Notes: generated by a model not told the origin, from the letters alone. A stretch of 64,000 nt of DNA from Aureobasidium sp. EXF-3400 (GCA_024195585.1 SWBL01000001.1:62001-126000), one strand, 5' to 3'; shown: positions 10,598-21,442, counted from the stretch's first letter. A program made the numbers and translations.

Positions 10598-11734
10598 ATG
10601 GCCTCAGTGGCACCTCCCACTGTCGCTCCTGATGGAGCAAGTGACAAGATCATCAATCCCCGTCGATCCGAGCGTCTCAAGAAGATAGAACCAGCTCCCG
10701 CTACTTCCGTCGATATCCAGCCTCGCTCAACACTGCGCGCAAGACGCCCAGTGGACCCGGTCAGAAGAAGAAAACAAGGTCAGTCATCCATACATCTTCC
10801 CTTTCCCCTTTCCAACCCTGTTTTACTATCCCTTCTTCGCTCTTTGATCGGTATCAAGCACCCCGACTAACGTTCAACAGCATGGCCGTTCAAGTGGGAG
10901 AACTGGCGCATCAACGCCGTTGCGTTTCAAATGTCGAGATCTGATACTCAAGTCATCGAACAAATCAGAGCCTCCCAAGACGAGCTCTGGAGGAAAAATC
11001 CCCAAGAGGCTTCTCTGAACGAAGACGCTTTGCTCGTATATGACGAGCAGCAGCAGGACCAGCCGGCACCTTCAAAACCACAAGAGGATGTCCGTCCTGA
11101 ATGCCCAGCCCAGCAATCTATCGTGGGTCAAACCGAAAGTCACGACGTTGCCGCCCTGCTGGATATGAAGTACGCAGACCACCCAAAGGTGTACGTCGAG
11201 GAAAAGGTTACAGCCAACAAGACCCTAAGGCTCTTTACAGACCAGCCCAAGAGCCCAGCGAAGGTCACTAAGCCAAGAAAACCAGTCAAGAGATCACATC
11301 ACAAAGTTGTGTCTCTTCCTGCTCCTCCAGCCCCCCCAACTCCTCCAGTCCCTGCAGGTCTCGCTCTTCGAGCACCCCCTGGTACGCCCGGCATCCCACG
11401 GGATGCTCTGGCCATCAACGAGTTCTTCGAAAAGAATTCACCCCGTTCACTGGGCGTGCAGCTGCCCACCAACAGGGCTCGTACCTCTTGGGAGTGGGCC
11501 GACTACGTCACTCGCAAGAGCGGAAACGCTCAATTCGACTGGGGCAATGACCAGCACATCAGAGACGCCAACCGTTGGCGCCAACAGAGAATCCGTCGTC
11601 GTTTGACTGAGCACGGTGTTGTTGAAGATGGCCGCAAGCGTCATTGGAACCAGGAGAACGGCAGCAGATCTCAGAGCAGGAAGCAGATGGGACATGGAAA
11701 GAAGAACGAGGCAGGAACAGAAGGGAGAAAATGA
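10598..11734 (+). CDS. Basic, proline-rich hypothetical protein
   Basis: Two exons, 10598-10778 and 10881-11734, joined in phase 1 over a 102-nt intron (GTCAGT donor, CTAAC branch, CAACAG acceptor), encoding 344 residues. The N-terminus carries basic RRSERLKK and RRRKQ blocks. A compact Trp-containing segment follows the splice (WPFKWENWRINAVAFQM), then an acidic linker, a poly-Pro stretch (PAPPAPPTPPVPAG) and a second ordered-looking segment with TSWEWADYV and a basic Arg-rich helix (RWRQQRIRRRL). The tail is Lys/Arg/Gly-rich. Nuclear localisation is likely. No known domain. It lies in a run of similar low-complexity genes and may be lineage-restricted. Confidence 0.72.
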
Positions 11735-12123
11735 AGGAAGAAGGAGCGAAGGTGGAATGAAAGGGAACCAAAGAGGAGATGGAACAAGCAGGGAGAAACT
11801 CTCATTGATACAACGCGTCACACGTACATTGAGAAGACGGATGATAGAAGCAGGAAAGAGACATACAGAGAGATGAACCATGGAAGCAGAGACGGTTGAA
11901 CACGATGAGGATCCCGGCTTGCAGATCAAGGGACCAAGAGGATACCCCTAATAGCTATTAATGGCTTTCTGTTTCACTTATGTACTTGCATGCCTCGGAG
12001 GAAATTCATGGAGCATTCTTGACATGGATTTCTGTGAAATGTACTTTCAAGAGCCTTTTACCTTCGTACTTGCAGAAGATTTAGCAGTATCGATGTCTTG
12101 ATAACAACAGCTCAAGCCATGGG
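11735..12123. other. Intergenic between convergent genes
   Basis: 389 bases between the hypothetical gene and the 3' end of the P450 gene. Nothing notable seen. Confidence 0.5.
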
Positions 12124-13761
12124 TCAAACTTTGGACCGAGGCCGAATGTAGACTTTGATCTCTTCCGGAACGCCAAAGACCCCAGATGTCTGCCTCAAAT
12201 CTTCTTCAGGATGGACTAATTCGAGCTGGTCATATCATCAGTCTGAAACTCTTACATCGCATTAAGAGTGGAAAGAATTAGCTGTAACTTACCTCGAAAT
12301 TCATGATCAAGGCGGGAATGACTTTCTTCATCTCCAACCAAGCCACGTTCATACCGAGACACATGCGCTTCCCTGCTGAGAAAGTGAGATTGGCGCGATG
12401 CATCAGCACTTTTTGCTCTTCAGTGGCCTCGAGCCAGCGTTCTGGTCGGAAAACTTCGACATCGGGACCCCAGATGTTTTTGTCTGTGTTGAGGCCGGCT
12501 GTGTTCATGGCTACAATCGTGTCTCTTGGAATGGGCACACCAGCGATAATAGTGTCGTCGCTGTTGACGACACGTTCGGCCATGATGTTGTTCGAGGGTT
12601 TCAGGCGTGCTGATTCTTTGATGCAGGCCTCGAGGTATGACAGCTTTCGCAAGACAGACATCTTGGGTAGTTCCCAATCTGCTTCAGTTTTTGAGCCTAT
12701 GGATTCCAATTCCTCTTTCAGCTTGTCGTGCACGCGTCTGTCGCGGAGGATGAGATACATGCATATAGCTGAAGTGTATGCAGTCGTCTCTGCACCGGCA
12801 TGGATGGTCGTCATGGTCAGACCAAGTATAGTCGTAGGTGTGTATAATTGGGCGTCCTTCTGGGCAGACTCCATGTAAAGATCAAGCAAATCATGGTGAG
12901 TGCTCAAACCTCCTTTGGCCTTGCGAGTTTCGACGACTCGTGTAGCCAGCTTTGCGAGACCTGATCGCGTCGCTGCTTTACGTTTCCTTGCGTACCAATT
13001 CTTGTGTACCAGTGCTTCAAGCCAAGGCATAGTCCAGTAGAAGATCCAATGAGCGAACCTTTGCTGTGTTGCTTTGCCAGCGCCACCAATGTCTCCTTGC
13101 TGTCTCATGAATCCTTGCTCCTCGCTGAAGCCAATCCGAGTGATGGTGTCGAATGCGAACCAAGCGAACCAGGGAGCGAGGTCAGTGGTAGGTCCGACGT
13201 TGTGCAGATGGCTAACCAGTTCAGACACTGTATGATCAACATGCTGCTCATACCTAAGCACACCGTTAGGACTGAACGTTGGATGCAAAAAGCGCTTTAG
13301 TCGTGCGGCCTTGTCATCATCGGTGATAGCAAGAAAAGATGCAACTTCCTCGCCATTGACAGATGCCTTGAGTGGAGCGTAACTATCGGCCTTTTTCGAT
13401 CGGCACGTCTAATAGAAAGGAGGAAATGGAGTCCACAGACTTTTGGAAGTACGTTCGTGGCCGGCAGCACAGAGTGCACAGCAGAAACATCACTGAACAT
13501 TACTCTGTTGGGTCCGTAACGTTGAACAGACCCGTACTTCTGATGTAGTCTCTTCCTCACGTCGTAGAACTTTTCGGTGCCATTCATATGACGTATGAGC
13601 CAGAGATTTGTCCATGCTGCAAGAGGTGGTCCAGGTATATGCCGGAGACGCCAGTATTGTAGTACCGAAGCAAATATCAAGTAGGCTCCGGCAAGTAAAG
13701 CGACGATCGAGATCAGGAGCAAACCTTGAGATATCTCCTCAGTTGGTGGAATGGCCGGCAT
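12124..13761 (-). CDS. Cytochrome P450 monooxygenase
   Basis: Three exons on the minus strand: 13761-13453, 13408-12293 and 12225-12124, giving 508 residues. The introns are 44 and 67 nt; the first is very short but restores the frame exactly. Start at 13761 (MPAIPPTEE); an in-frame ATG at 13839 would add 26 residues. An N-terminal membrane anchor (about residues 14-36) is followed by the proline hinge HIPGPP. The I-helix AGAETT, the K-helix ExxR (KESAR) and the haem-binding FSAGKRMCLG with axial Cys453 are all present, so the enzyme should be catalytically competent. It is a microsomal class II P450 needing a P450 reductase. The sequence suggests the pisatin-demethylase-like group, but the substrate is unknown. 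No backbone biosynthetic gene is nearby. Confidence 0.93.
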
Positions 13762-14125
13762 AGTTGAGGTAGGCTGAGTGTTGAATCTCTGGGAAAGGAG
13801 TTCAAGACTGGACCTCAGAGGGGTGCAGAGAATCTTCATGCTATCGCCAACCAGGGCGGGAAGATCAACCGACCAATTGTGTTTGTCCGCTTACGCTACA
13901 CTCCGCAGGAGTGTCAGCCTCAGTAATGGATTTAAGACTTGGAGACTAAGCACAAAGATGGCATGCCTCGTACCGCTAGCGAGGGGGTGCAACAATGTGA
14001 CACCGACTTTCCAGAAGATCACATATCATACATGATTACTGATGCTGCCATCAAAGCCAGCGCTCATGCGAAGATAATGACACAAAAGCTTGTGTGGTCA
14101 AGCATGTGGTCCATCACCTCGCGAA
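13762..14125. other. P450 promoter region
   Basis: Upstream of the P450 start up to the left end of the inverted-repeat element. No other gene seen. Confidence 0.45.
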
Positions 14126-14634
14126 GGACGCTCGGTCAATGCGGCCACTGCGCCATAACTCTCAACTTTGCAACTTTGCTACTTTGTTAATTTGTTAATT
14201 TGTACATTTGCTGTTTTGTCTCCAATCGCTGCTGTTGCTAAGTAATATGCGCTGCTCCTATGTCGCGTACAGTAGTTACAGCACTTGTTTACCTTACTAT
14301 TAGACGAGCTCATTCTGGATCCCGACCTCGCCGTCGCGGTCGGTTCGAGGGGTGGGGGTGTGGCCGTAGGGGCATAACTACTCCATAGAACAGACGGCCC
14401 CCGGCTCGAGTACATACACACCCCCGTATCCGATGGCGATAACGTACATAATACATATGATCCCGAGATGTAGCGAAGGATAGCGGGTGGAATCTTTCAG
14501 TATTGATGCCAGTAAGGAAGGGCAACCGTGGTATACGTGCGGAATTCACGAAACCAGCGAAATAGCAAATTAACAAAGTAGCAAAGTTGCAAAGTTGAGA
14601 GTTATGGCGCAGTGGCCGCATTGACCGACCGTCC
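14126..14634. mobile_element. Non-autonomous DNA transposon (MITE-like) with 69-bp TIRs
   Basis: Left TIR 14126-14194 and right TIR 14566-14634 are reverse complements over 69 bp with a single mismatch (14131 against 14629); the inner 63 bp are perfect. The TIR includes CGGTCAATGCGGCCACTGCG and then the AT-rich CAACTTTGCAACTTTGCTAC. The element is flanked by GAA on both sides (14123-14125 and 14635-14637), a possible 3-bp target-site duplication. The interior of about 370 bp is unrelated to the arms and encodes no transposase. Near-identity of the arms points to recent insertion or active maintenance. Superfamily is not assigned. Confidence 0.85.
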
Positions 14635-15027
14635 GAAGTCACACTTCCCCGCAACCTTATTTCTGACCTCCAGATCTGACACCCCCAATTGAGCTGCTCG
14701 TACCGAGTGCGAGACAAGTCAGACTGGGAACTACATCTCCTTCTCTTCACGGGTTGCTGAACTCGAAAATGCGTTGATGTGTTCAGAAAATGCAATACCA
14801 TATTACCGTGATACGCAATCCCGGAGTAACTCGCTGTTTACGTGTATGCAAGTACGTAGCAAAGGCATCCGACTGTTTCTTCTACTAGCACATATGCTTG
14901 TCGCAAGAGCCGAATCACTCATACTGATCAAAACGAGCTACATAGCTACAGTGATAGCCATTGAGACTCCCATGAGAATCTCCAGATAGCCGATGGAACA
15001 GGATCTGTGTTTCGGCAGCACGGAAGC
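14635..15027. other. Non-coding stretch between element and Rap1 fragment
   Basis: About 390 bases with no supported gene or repeat. Confidence 0.35.
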
Positions 15028-15240
15028 GTGCTGGTGTTCATGGGTCTCGGCTGTCTCCAGGGCCTTGTCTTTCATGCTTGGTGGTAGCATGTTTGCAAGA
15101 TAGTTGGCGAAGTCGGCTTGATCATCGTTCTCGTCATCTTCTTTGATATCCACTGCTCTTTTCTCATCGGATAGGCCATTTTCTGCTTAGATACGTGCAA
15201 GATTGGCTCTAGTTAGCTGATGACGATCATCCAACTTGAT
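15028..15240 (-). pseudogene. Partial duplicate of the Rap1-like gene
   Basis: Read on the minus strand, this stretch matches an internal part of the intact Rap1-like gene at 30748-33507 (its bases about 31447-31640). Shared residues include RHQLTRANLARI, DIKEDDENDDQADFANYLAN and MLPPSMKDK. There is an in-frame TAA where the intact gene has CAA. After the ALET block the match appears to skip about 90 bp of the parent and then fades. Many nucleotide differences are silent transitions, so the fragment is not very young. It has no start and no other Rap1 domain. Best read as a transposed or ectopically recombined gene fragment. Confidence 0.8.
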
Positions 15241-15926
15241 AAAAAGCCTCAGGTCGAGAGACCTAGAATCAAGATCCAAAGGGTAGATTGTCATCGGCAG
15301 TTTTCGTGTTTGTCACTTGCGAAAGGTCCAAGAAGAGGCAGCATTTGGTGATCTGACAGAACGACTGGCAGCAAGACAATTCAAGGGGCTAGCGAGCAGA
15401 TTTATGGGGACATGATGGAGAAGACGCTAGATAACAGTCCAATGATTGCTCGAGATAGAACGCAGAAACGAGCACTCACAAGTGTAATCATAGATTCGAG
15501 CTTCGAACGACAGTCAGTACCGGTTGATCCGTAGAAAGCGATTGGTGATGTGATGGAGAGTCGTGGTTGTCTTGGCATCGTGGTCGTGTGTTGTTGTTGT
15601 TTGCATTCATCCTCCAGTTGTGACCACTTCACTACCTTGCGTACGCGTGTGGTCCACAGTACTCAACGGAAACCATCCCACAGATACCTCCTGCACCTAC
15701 AAGGTCTGCAGACCCAATCTGACACAGTACCAGTAGGTCAACGGCCTCCTTCATCAAGCTCCTGAATGTCTTTTGACTAACCATCTACTTCCAGTACACA
15801 GTCAAGTCTCCCGCACTCAATACGGAGCAGTTGTCTTCTCCAACACCTTGATTCTCGTCCCTCCTGTGTGCATGCTCTTCTTGTCTGAATCGCGCGCACT
15901 GTCACTGACCTCTGAGGATCAACAAC
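15241..15926. other. Intergenic, no gene seen
   Basis: About 690 bases between the Rap1 fragment and the small gene at 15927. A GTCCACAG-type acceptor and pyrimidine tracts occur, so a 5' UTR intron of that gene is possible but not shown. Confidence 0.35.
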
Positions 15927-16356
15927 ATGGCCTGCTCATTGTTCGGCAACAGAGCCTTAGCCGCCAAGAAGAAGGCGGCCAGCATCAAGAAGATGAAGAA
16001 GACCAAAGCCAACTCTGAGTCCGGAGAGGAAATCAGCAACAACACCTCCAGCAGTATGCCAACCGAGCCCAACACCCAGCCCCTCAATGCTCCTGGCCAC
16101 CAGCCTGAGGATCTCCCAGGTATGTAAGCCTAAACCCACCCTGTCATCCTCTCCGTCGAGTCGTCGCGTAGCTGCTCGCTCCCCTGTTGTGACTCCGGGG
16201 CCAAATTGTCCGGTCGCATGTGGAGGGTACTTATGCTGATGTTGATATTTCACAGACGGTGTTTACGCTGTGATGGTCTCAGAGGAGGCACTCACCTACG
16301 TCGGCAGTTCATCGCCTACTTGGGGTCGTTCGTTCATGCACCAACGCGAATACTGA
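15927..16356 (+). CDS. Small lysine-rich hypothetical protein
   Basis: Two exons, 15927-16119 and 16256-16356, phase 1, intron 136 nt (GTATGT donor, TTCACAG acceptor), giving 97 residues. The N-terminal half is Lys/Ala-rich and probably helical (AAKKKAASIKKMKKTKANS), the middle is Ser/Thr/Pro-rich, and the second exon encodes EEALTYVGSSSPTWGRSF. No known domain. A fragment with the same lysine helix lies at 38641, and a fragment with the LTYVGSS end lies at 45030, so this is the intact member of a small dispersed family. Gene reality rests on the splice signals and the family matches. Confidence 0.55.
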
Positions 16357-16641
16357 ATGTCACCTTCCGCCGACAGGTTCAATACTCGGCATCGTGTCTC
16401 TCTTCCAGAACACTTTTGCCATCATGGCGTAGTTGGGCAGAGCTAGAGACCGATCATTGTTTCTCTATCGTTTGGTCGTCTTTCTAGAGCTTATCGAGAA
16501 AGCTTTCAGAGTGTGGTTTCTTTGCCTTTTCAATAGTGATAGCAAGGAAGAGACAACGGAAGTATGACAAAAGAACTTTCCAACCCACCTTTTACTGTTC
16601 ATGTGAAGCTCTCAGAGATTCCTCGTCTGCGAGAAAATAAG
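16357..16641. other. Intergenic
   Basis: 3' flank of the small gene up to the 113-bp inverted-repeat element. Nothing else seen. Confidence 0.35.
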
Positions 16642-16755
16642 CCATAGAAAAGCACAGTTCTTTCAGCGAACAATCCGCTTCCACTGAGAGCCGTGGGAAC
16701 ACTAACTCTCGATGGACTTCTCCACCACTTGAAATGGAATGCGCATTTTAATGGG
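16642..16755. repeat. 113-bp TIR mini-element, diverged copy
   Basis: Starts with CCATAGAAAAGCACAG and ends with the inverted partner TGCGCATTTTAATGG. The internal CCACTGAGAG is shared with the copies at 19877, 30542 and 33664. It lies upstream of the gene at 17087. Confidence 0.6.
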
Positions 16756-17086
16756 TTTGCTTTCGCGTGTGTTTGAGCATGAGACTTACGTTAATCGTCT
16801 TCGCGCACAACTGAAGGTTGGTCATGTCTTCGAAGTCGATACGATTTGTGAGGAAGGTGCACGAGATTTGTGAATCTATTCTTACTCAAACAGTGGCTGT
16901 GAGCTATTGGAGTCGTACCTTCTCAATTTGTGGCTACCTGAGATGCGCAACATCACCTCAGCGTTGCGCTTCAGACTTCCAATCTTTTATATCGCAACCA
17001 AATTCGTCAAACTGCGATACATTCTTCTTCCATCAAAGCTTTCTTTTATCTGAATTTTTACCTCAACGAGATCCACTGCCAGCAGG
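16756..17086. other. Intergenic, promoter of the gene at 17087
   Basis: About 330 bases with pyrimidine-rich leader sequence before the ATG at 17087. No further feature seen. Confidence 0.4.
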
Positions 17087-17855
17087 ATGCCTCCCAAGAC
17101 TGACGAGAACAAGGCTCCGTCCGCTCGCCAATCACTAAATCCCGCGGCTCCCAATTTCACTCCACCAGCAGCTGCCGGTCCATCAACGACGCGATCCTCA
17201 TTTGAGTAGAGCGAAGATGAGAAATTCATTGGCGCTGCCGAAATCTGTGAGCTACCCCCATGTCTTCCACCGAGTCAGAGCAATTATGACTGATGACCTT
17301 GACACAGCAGACAAAGATCCCAGCGCGCCCGTGGATACTCCTCTACAGACACCGTCCCTCTCTGCTCCGCCTCCTCGAGCCGCCGAGCCTGGGCCGAGGC
17401 CGTTAGTATCTAAGCCAGGACCGAGGGCATTATCACCCAAGCCAGGACCGAGGGCATCAGCACCCAATCCAATTGGACCTCCATCTCGGACGATCAACAC
17501 TGGTTCCGCCCGTCCGACACATACTCTGGTTACTCGGCCTGGTGTTTTCACATCCGATCATCTTCCACTTGGTCAAGTGTTCAGACTCAACATGCCTCGA
17601 CAGCTGAGCATCGAATTACCCTCTACCCTCAGTCTCAATACACCAATCGAGACCGCCACGAATCTCACGTTCAATCCGCTCACTCCGGTCCCCTGGGAGG
17701 CTTATTTCTACGAGGTCGACTTCAGTGATGAAGAGCAACTTAGGGCCTTGAATCAGTGGAGGATTGCAATGATCCACCGAGCATTTCAGGCACTGGATTT
17801 CAGAGGCTATGTGATCAATCAGAGTTACTATGATTTCTGTCTTCGGAATTCATAG
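17087..17855 (+). pseudogene. Hypothetical gene intact except for one in-frame TAG
   Basis: Starting at 17087 (MPPKTDENKAPSARQ) the frame is coding-like to 17246, joins in phase 1 over a 61-nt intron (GTGAGC donor, CTGAT branch, CACAG at 17307) and continues to the stop at 17855, a total of 236 codons. The only defect is TAG at 17207-17209, after SSFE. Sequence on both sides (SSFE, then SEDEKFIGAAE) has the same acidic style, and the downstream splice phase fits only this frame, so the TAG interrupts an otherwise coherent gene. The second exon holds three GPRxxxxKP-like repeats (KPGPRALSPKPGPRASAP) and an ordered C-terminus. Alternatives: a shorter protein starting at 17217 or 17286 without the first exon, a sequencing error, or stop readthrough. 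Function unknown. Confidence 0.6.
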
Positions 17856-18215
17856 TTAGACACGTCTATCACTTCTAAACCGAACATCACTTTCGTTATC
17901 CCGTAACTTTTGTATCACCACTGCCTGTCGAGGGTATTATGACGTGACTGTAGGTGTGCACACACCCGATAGGATTTGTGCCTGTATGAAATTTGAGGCT
18001 TGAGAGTTCGTCCTTTGTCTATCCTGATCGACCCGACATCAGACCCAGCCTCAATTGGGAAACAAAGAGCATCATGTCCGGATACGTCGCAGTCACCTTT
18101 CTCATTGTGCTCTTCTCGGCGCTTTAACCAGACTGCCTGTCAACTCGCCTGTCCCCACAACCTCAACCACAACGACCTCACTACACCTTCAACACCCTGA
18201 CTTACGCTACCACCC
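17856..18215. other. Intergenic
   Basis: 360 bases between two same-strand genes. They contain the promoter and leader of the gene at 18216. No repeat seen. Confidence 0.4.
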
Positions 18216-19164
18216 ATGGGAAAATCCCACCGACGCGAACTCTTCTCGAGGAAGTCCTCAGATGAGGAATCAGATGAGGAAGACTATATTCCTGGCCGTC
18301 CTGCAAAGCCCATCACTGGTGCAGAACATGCAGAAAAGTATGGAGATAAACGTGTGAGTATGTTGGATGTTTTGAAGAAGGTTCGGCCACGTAGTCCTGT
18401 TACCAAGGCACTTGAGGAGAAAGCAGCGAGGGATGAGGGAGATGAGGATGGAGGTATGTATCCCTCACGCTGGCGATAGCATACAATCATACTGTATAGT
18501 AGCACAACGCTGACAGTTCGCAGATGATGCAGAGATGGAAGCTTTCACTGAAGACGACTACATCCACGCTCGCGACACTGCGATCAGCAAGGCCTTGCCA
18601 CCAGCTGAACGACGACACAAAGCACAAGTAGCTTCACGAGCTGAACGAGCAGCCCGTCGTGCCGAGAGAGATGATATCACTCCTGCCGCTGGAGGCACCC
18701 GTCGCTCGACCAGACTTCAGACAGAGATATCCTACGCGGAGTCTTCTCCCTCAACACCTTCTGCTGTGGAGTCGTCATCACCTGGTTTCAAGAGCAGCGA
18801 CAAGTCTGAGAGTTACTCGCCTTCCCCTCGTGGCATCAAGCGTAAACGCACTACCAAAGATAAAGATGAGGAAGTAAAACCAGGTGCTAAGCGCAACACT
18901 AAACGCATTGTGGAGGATGAAGATGAAGAGATGGAGGATGCAGACAGTCGTTCTCGGTCGGTGACTCCTGCGCCGCCGATTAAGAAACATAGTAAGCGGG
19001 TTACTACACTGGTGGATAGCGATGATGAGATGGATGATTCGCCGACTGGCCGTGTATCGACCAGTCGCTCTCGCTCTGCTACTCCGGCCCCGCCGGTCAA
19101 GAGGCGCAAGATTGAGGGCAAGCGCGTTACTACACTTGCGGATAGTGATGATGAGATGGAGTAG
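18216..19164 (+). CDS. Acidic/basic low-complexity nuclear protein with internal repeat
   Basis: Two exons, 18216-18453 and 18524-19164, phase 1, intron 70 nt (GTATGT donor, TTCGCAG acceptor), 292 residues. The N-terminus has SDEESDEEDYIPGRPAKP, a helical RRAERDD region follows, then a TRRSTRL motif and a long Ser/Lys/Glu-rich segment. The C-terminus is a two-copy repeat: residues about 220-250 and 259-292 each read SRSRS, then TPAPP, basic residues, KRVTTL and DSDDEM. The acidic SDDE blocks are possible casein-kinase-2 sites. Strong charge alternation and KRKR blocks point to the nucleus. No enzymatic domain is visible and the family is not recognised. Confidence 0.72.
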
Positions 19165-19876
19165 AGGGGGCAAGAAGGGGTTTGAAGACCTGGCTTTTGT
19201 TCCAAACTGACTCGTCGCGGCTTGTGGACCGAAGAGCCCAAGCACATAGGTCGTCAGGGTGAATTTGTTGTATATCACCTCAAGCTGATCGAGGCGGGTG
19301 ATATTGGAGTTCTCATCGCAGCAGCAGCAGCTTTATATCTCGAAGCCTTGAGTAGCAATCAACCATATGGCGAGTGATTTGAATAGAGTATTGAGCATGG
19401 TCCATCGCTGCGGTGTGTTTGTTGTCTTCACTGTTACTCTTTTTTGACTCCTTGGTTGATCGACTGAGGACAAAATCAGCATCTCTGCATTTTGGAGAGG
19501 TGGATTATCAATTTCACTTTGTTTCTCGTCTTATCTCTCGCTCGTTTATTCGTGGATTTGCGGAGCGTGAGAAAAACACCTTTTACATTCTGAGACTTGC
19601 CCGTATGACGAAAGTAATTTTTCTGTGACTGAAATAGGAGGGGGAATCGAGACTCGAAAAGAGAAGAGATGAGATTGTGGAGGGCTTTGCTTATTTCTTT
19701 GTTGTGCTCATTCCGGTGACTGGAATTTCTTACAGCACGTTCCATTACCTTACTAGATCACATCCACGAACTTGCGCTCTTTGAATTGTGATCTACTTGT
19801 GCAGATTCTTACAGATGTAGTGTTCGAGGAAGAGAGTAGCGATCCTCCCCATGTGCACAGATATGTCACGCGGATA
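19165..19876. other. Intergenic
   Basis: About 700 bases with no supported gene. From about 19844 the sequence CCTCCCCATGTGCACAG matches the end of the inverted repeat at 5107, directly next to the following mini-element. Confidence 0.45.
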
Positions 19877-19990
19877 GGTATAGAAATGCACAGTTCCTTT
19901 GGTAAATAGGGAGTGTCCATCGAGAGTCGTCATCTCGTCGGCTCTCTATGGACTTTGCTCCCGTCGAGAAGGAATTGTGCATTTTGATAG
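19877..19990. repeat. 113-bp TIR mini-element
   Basis: Begins GGTATAGAAATGCACAG and ends TTGTGCATTTTGATAG, whose reverse complement (CTATCAAAATGCACAA) matches the start. Internal CCATCGAGAG is shared with the other copies. It lies about 200 bp upstream of the GPI8 start and so inside or next to its promoter. Confidence 0.75.
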
Positions 19991-20199
19991 CTCCATCGCC
20001 GCCTGTGTGTTCCAGGGAGATAGCAGTGATGTGAAGTCAAGGTCAAGGCTTCACCGCCCGGCATCGGAGCCTCGGCCCAATCTAGACCGACTCGACGCTC
20101 GTGCGCCAAACATTCGAGGGGCTCCATCATCATTACTAAGTCGGTCCATCGTCCCCTTTACACCATCATCGACGCCTGTTGCGTCGCCATACTGTAAAA

Positions 20200-21442
20200 A
20201 TGAAGTCGCCGATACAGTGCGCGTTGCTGCTACTGGCAGTATGTATTTGCGCATGCTCAGCAACACACACATCCAACTGGGCCGTCCTTGTGTCGACCTC
20301 CCGCTTCTGGTTCAACTATCGTCATCTCGCAAACACCCTCTCCCTCTACCGTACCGTAAAGCGCCTCGGCATTCCCGACTCTCAGATTATCCTTATGCTT
20401 CCTGATGATATGGCCTGCAATCCTCGCAACTCGTTCCCTGGCTCTGTCTTCAATGATAAATCCCGCGACTTGGACCTCTACGATGCTATGGGAAGTGGTA
20501 TTGAAGTCGACTATAGAGGTTACGAAGTCACGGTCGAGAACTTCATTCGTCTTTTGACGGATAGATGGCCTGAGAGTTGGCCTAGGAGCAAGAGGTTGAT
20601 GACGGATGACAGAAGCAATATCTTGATCTACATGACTGGACATGGAGGAAATGAGTTCTTGAAGTTCCAGGATGCTGAGGAGATCAGTTCGCATGATTTG
20701 GCCGATGCCTTTGAGCAGATGTGGGAGAAGAAGAGGTAAAGACAATCATCTCAAGCTTGTTTATGACGGGAACTGACACAAGCTTGACAGATACAACGAG
20801 TTGCTTTTCATGATCGACACTTGCCAGGCAAACACCATGTACGGCCAATTCTACACTCCCAACATCATTGCCACTGGCTCCTCAGCTCTTCACCAATCTT
20901 CATATTCGCATCACGCCGATCAGGATGTCGGTGTCGCAGTCATCGATCGCTGGACCTACTACAACCTTGAATTCCTGGAAGAACAAATCGGCTCCACAAG
21001 CAGCAATGTCACTCTCGGCCAACTCTTCGACTCCTACGACCCCGTCAAAGTCCATTCTGATGCCGGTATCCGCTACGACTTATTCTCCGGCGGAGAAGCA
21101 GAAGCAAGAAACAGAAAGGTGGTCGATTTCTTTGGGAACGTTCAAGGTGTCGAGGTCGACGATACAAAGAGTGGAGAAGATTCTTTGGCAGAGTGGAAAG
21201 CTGATTTGCTCGCTTTGAAAGCTTTGATGGAGAAATCGAGGGATTTAATGAAGGATTTGAACAACGTTACTGCTGATGTTGAGTTTGCTGAAGCGACGGT
21301 TACGCCATCGCAAGCTGAGGAACATGCTTTTGGGACTGCGAAGTTGCTTGATCAAGCTTCTACGTGGAGTAAGCAGGCTGTTGGTGGTGCAGCTCTTCTT
21401 GCCCTCGGCGCCCTCTGGACTCTCAGCTCTGTTTTCGATTGA
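20200..21442 (+). CDS. GPI8: GPI-anchor transamidase catalytic subunit
   Basis: Two exons, 20200-20735 and 20791-21442, phase 2, intron 55 nt (GTAAAG donor, GACAG acceptor), 395 residues, the usual length for fungal Gpi8. An N-terminal signal sequence ends near residue 22 ([10 protein letters not shown]). The caspase-like C13 peptidase core follows: the catalytic His148 lies in MTGHGG and Cys190 in MIDTCQA. A hydrophobic C-terminal segment ([18 protein letters not shown]) anchors it in the ER membrane. In the GPI-transamidase complex this subunit cleaves the C-terminal signal of precursor proteins and transfers them to GPI. The ATG at 20200 is chosen over an upstream non-ATG because it begins the signal peptide. 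The gene is expected to be essential. Confidence 0.97.

Noticed and set aside
14126..14634. Idea that the TIR element encodes a transposase
   Set aside because: The interior of about 370 bp has no long ORF with a DDE-type motif on either strand.
17202..17855. Uninterrupted model starting at an alternative codon at 17202
   Set aside because: It starts at TTG and includes the intron with its branch site and acceptor. The spliced model from 17087 explains more sequence, although it needs the TAG to be secondary.
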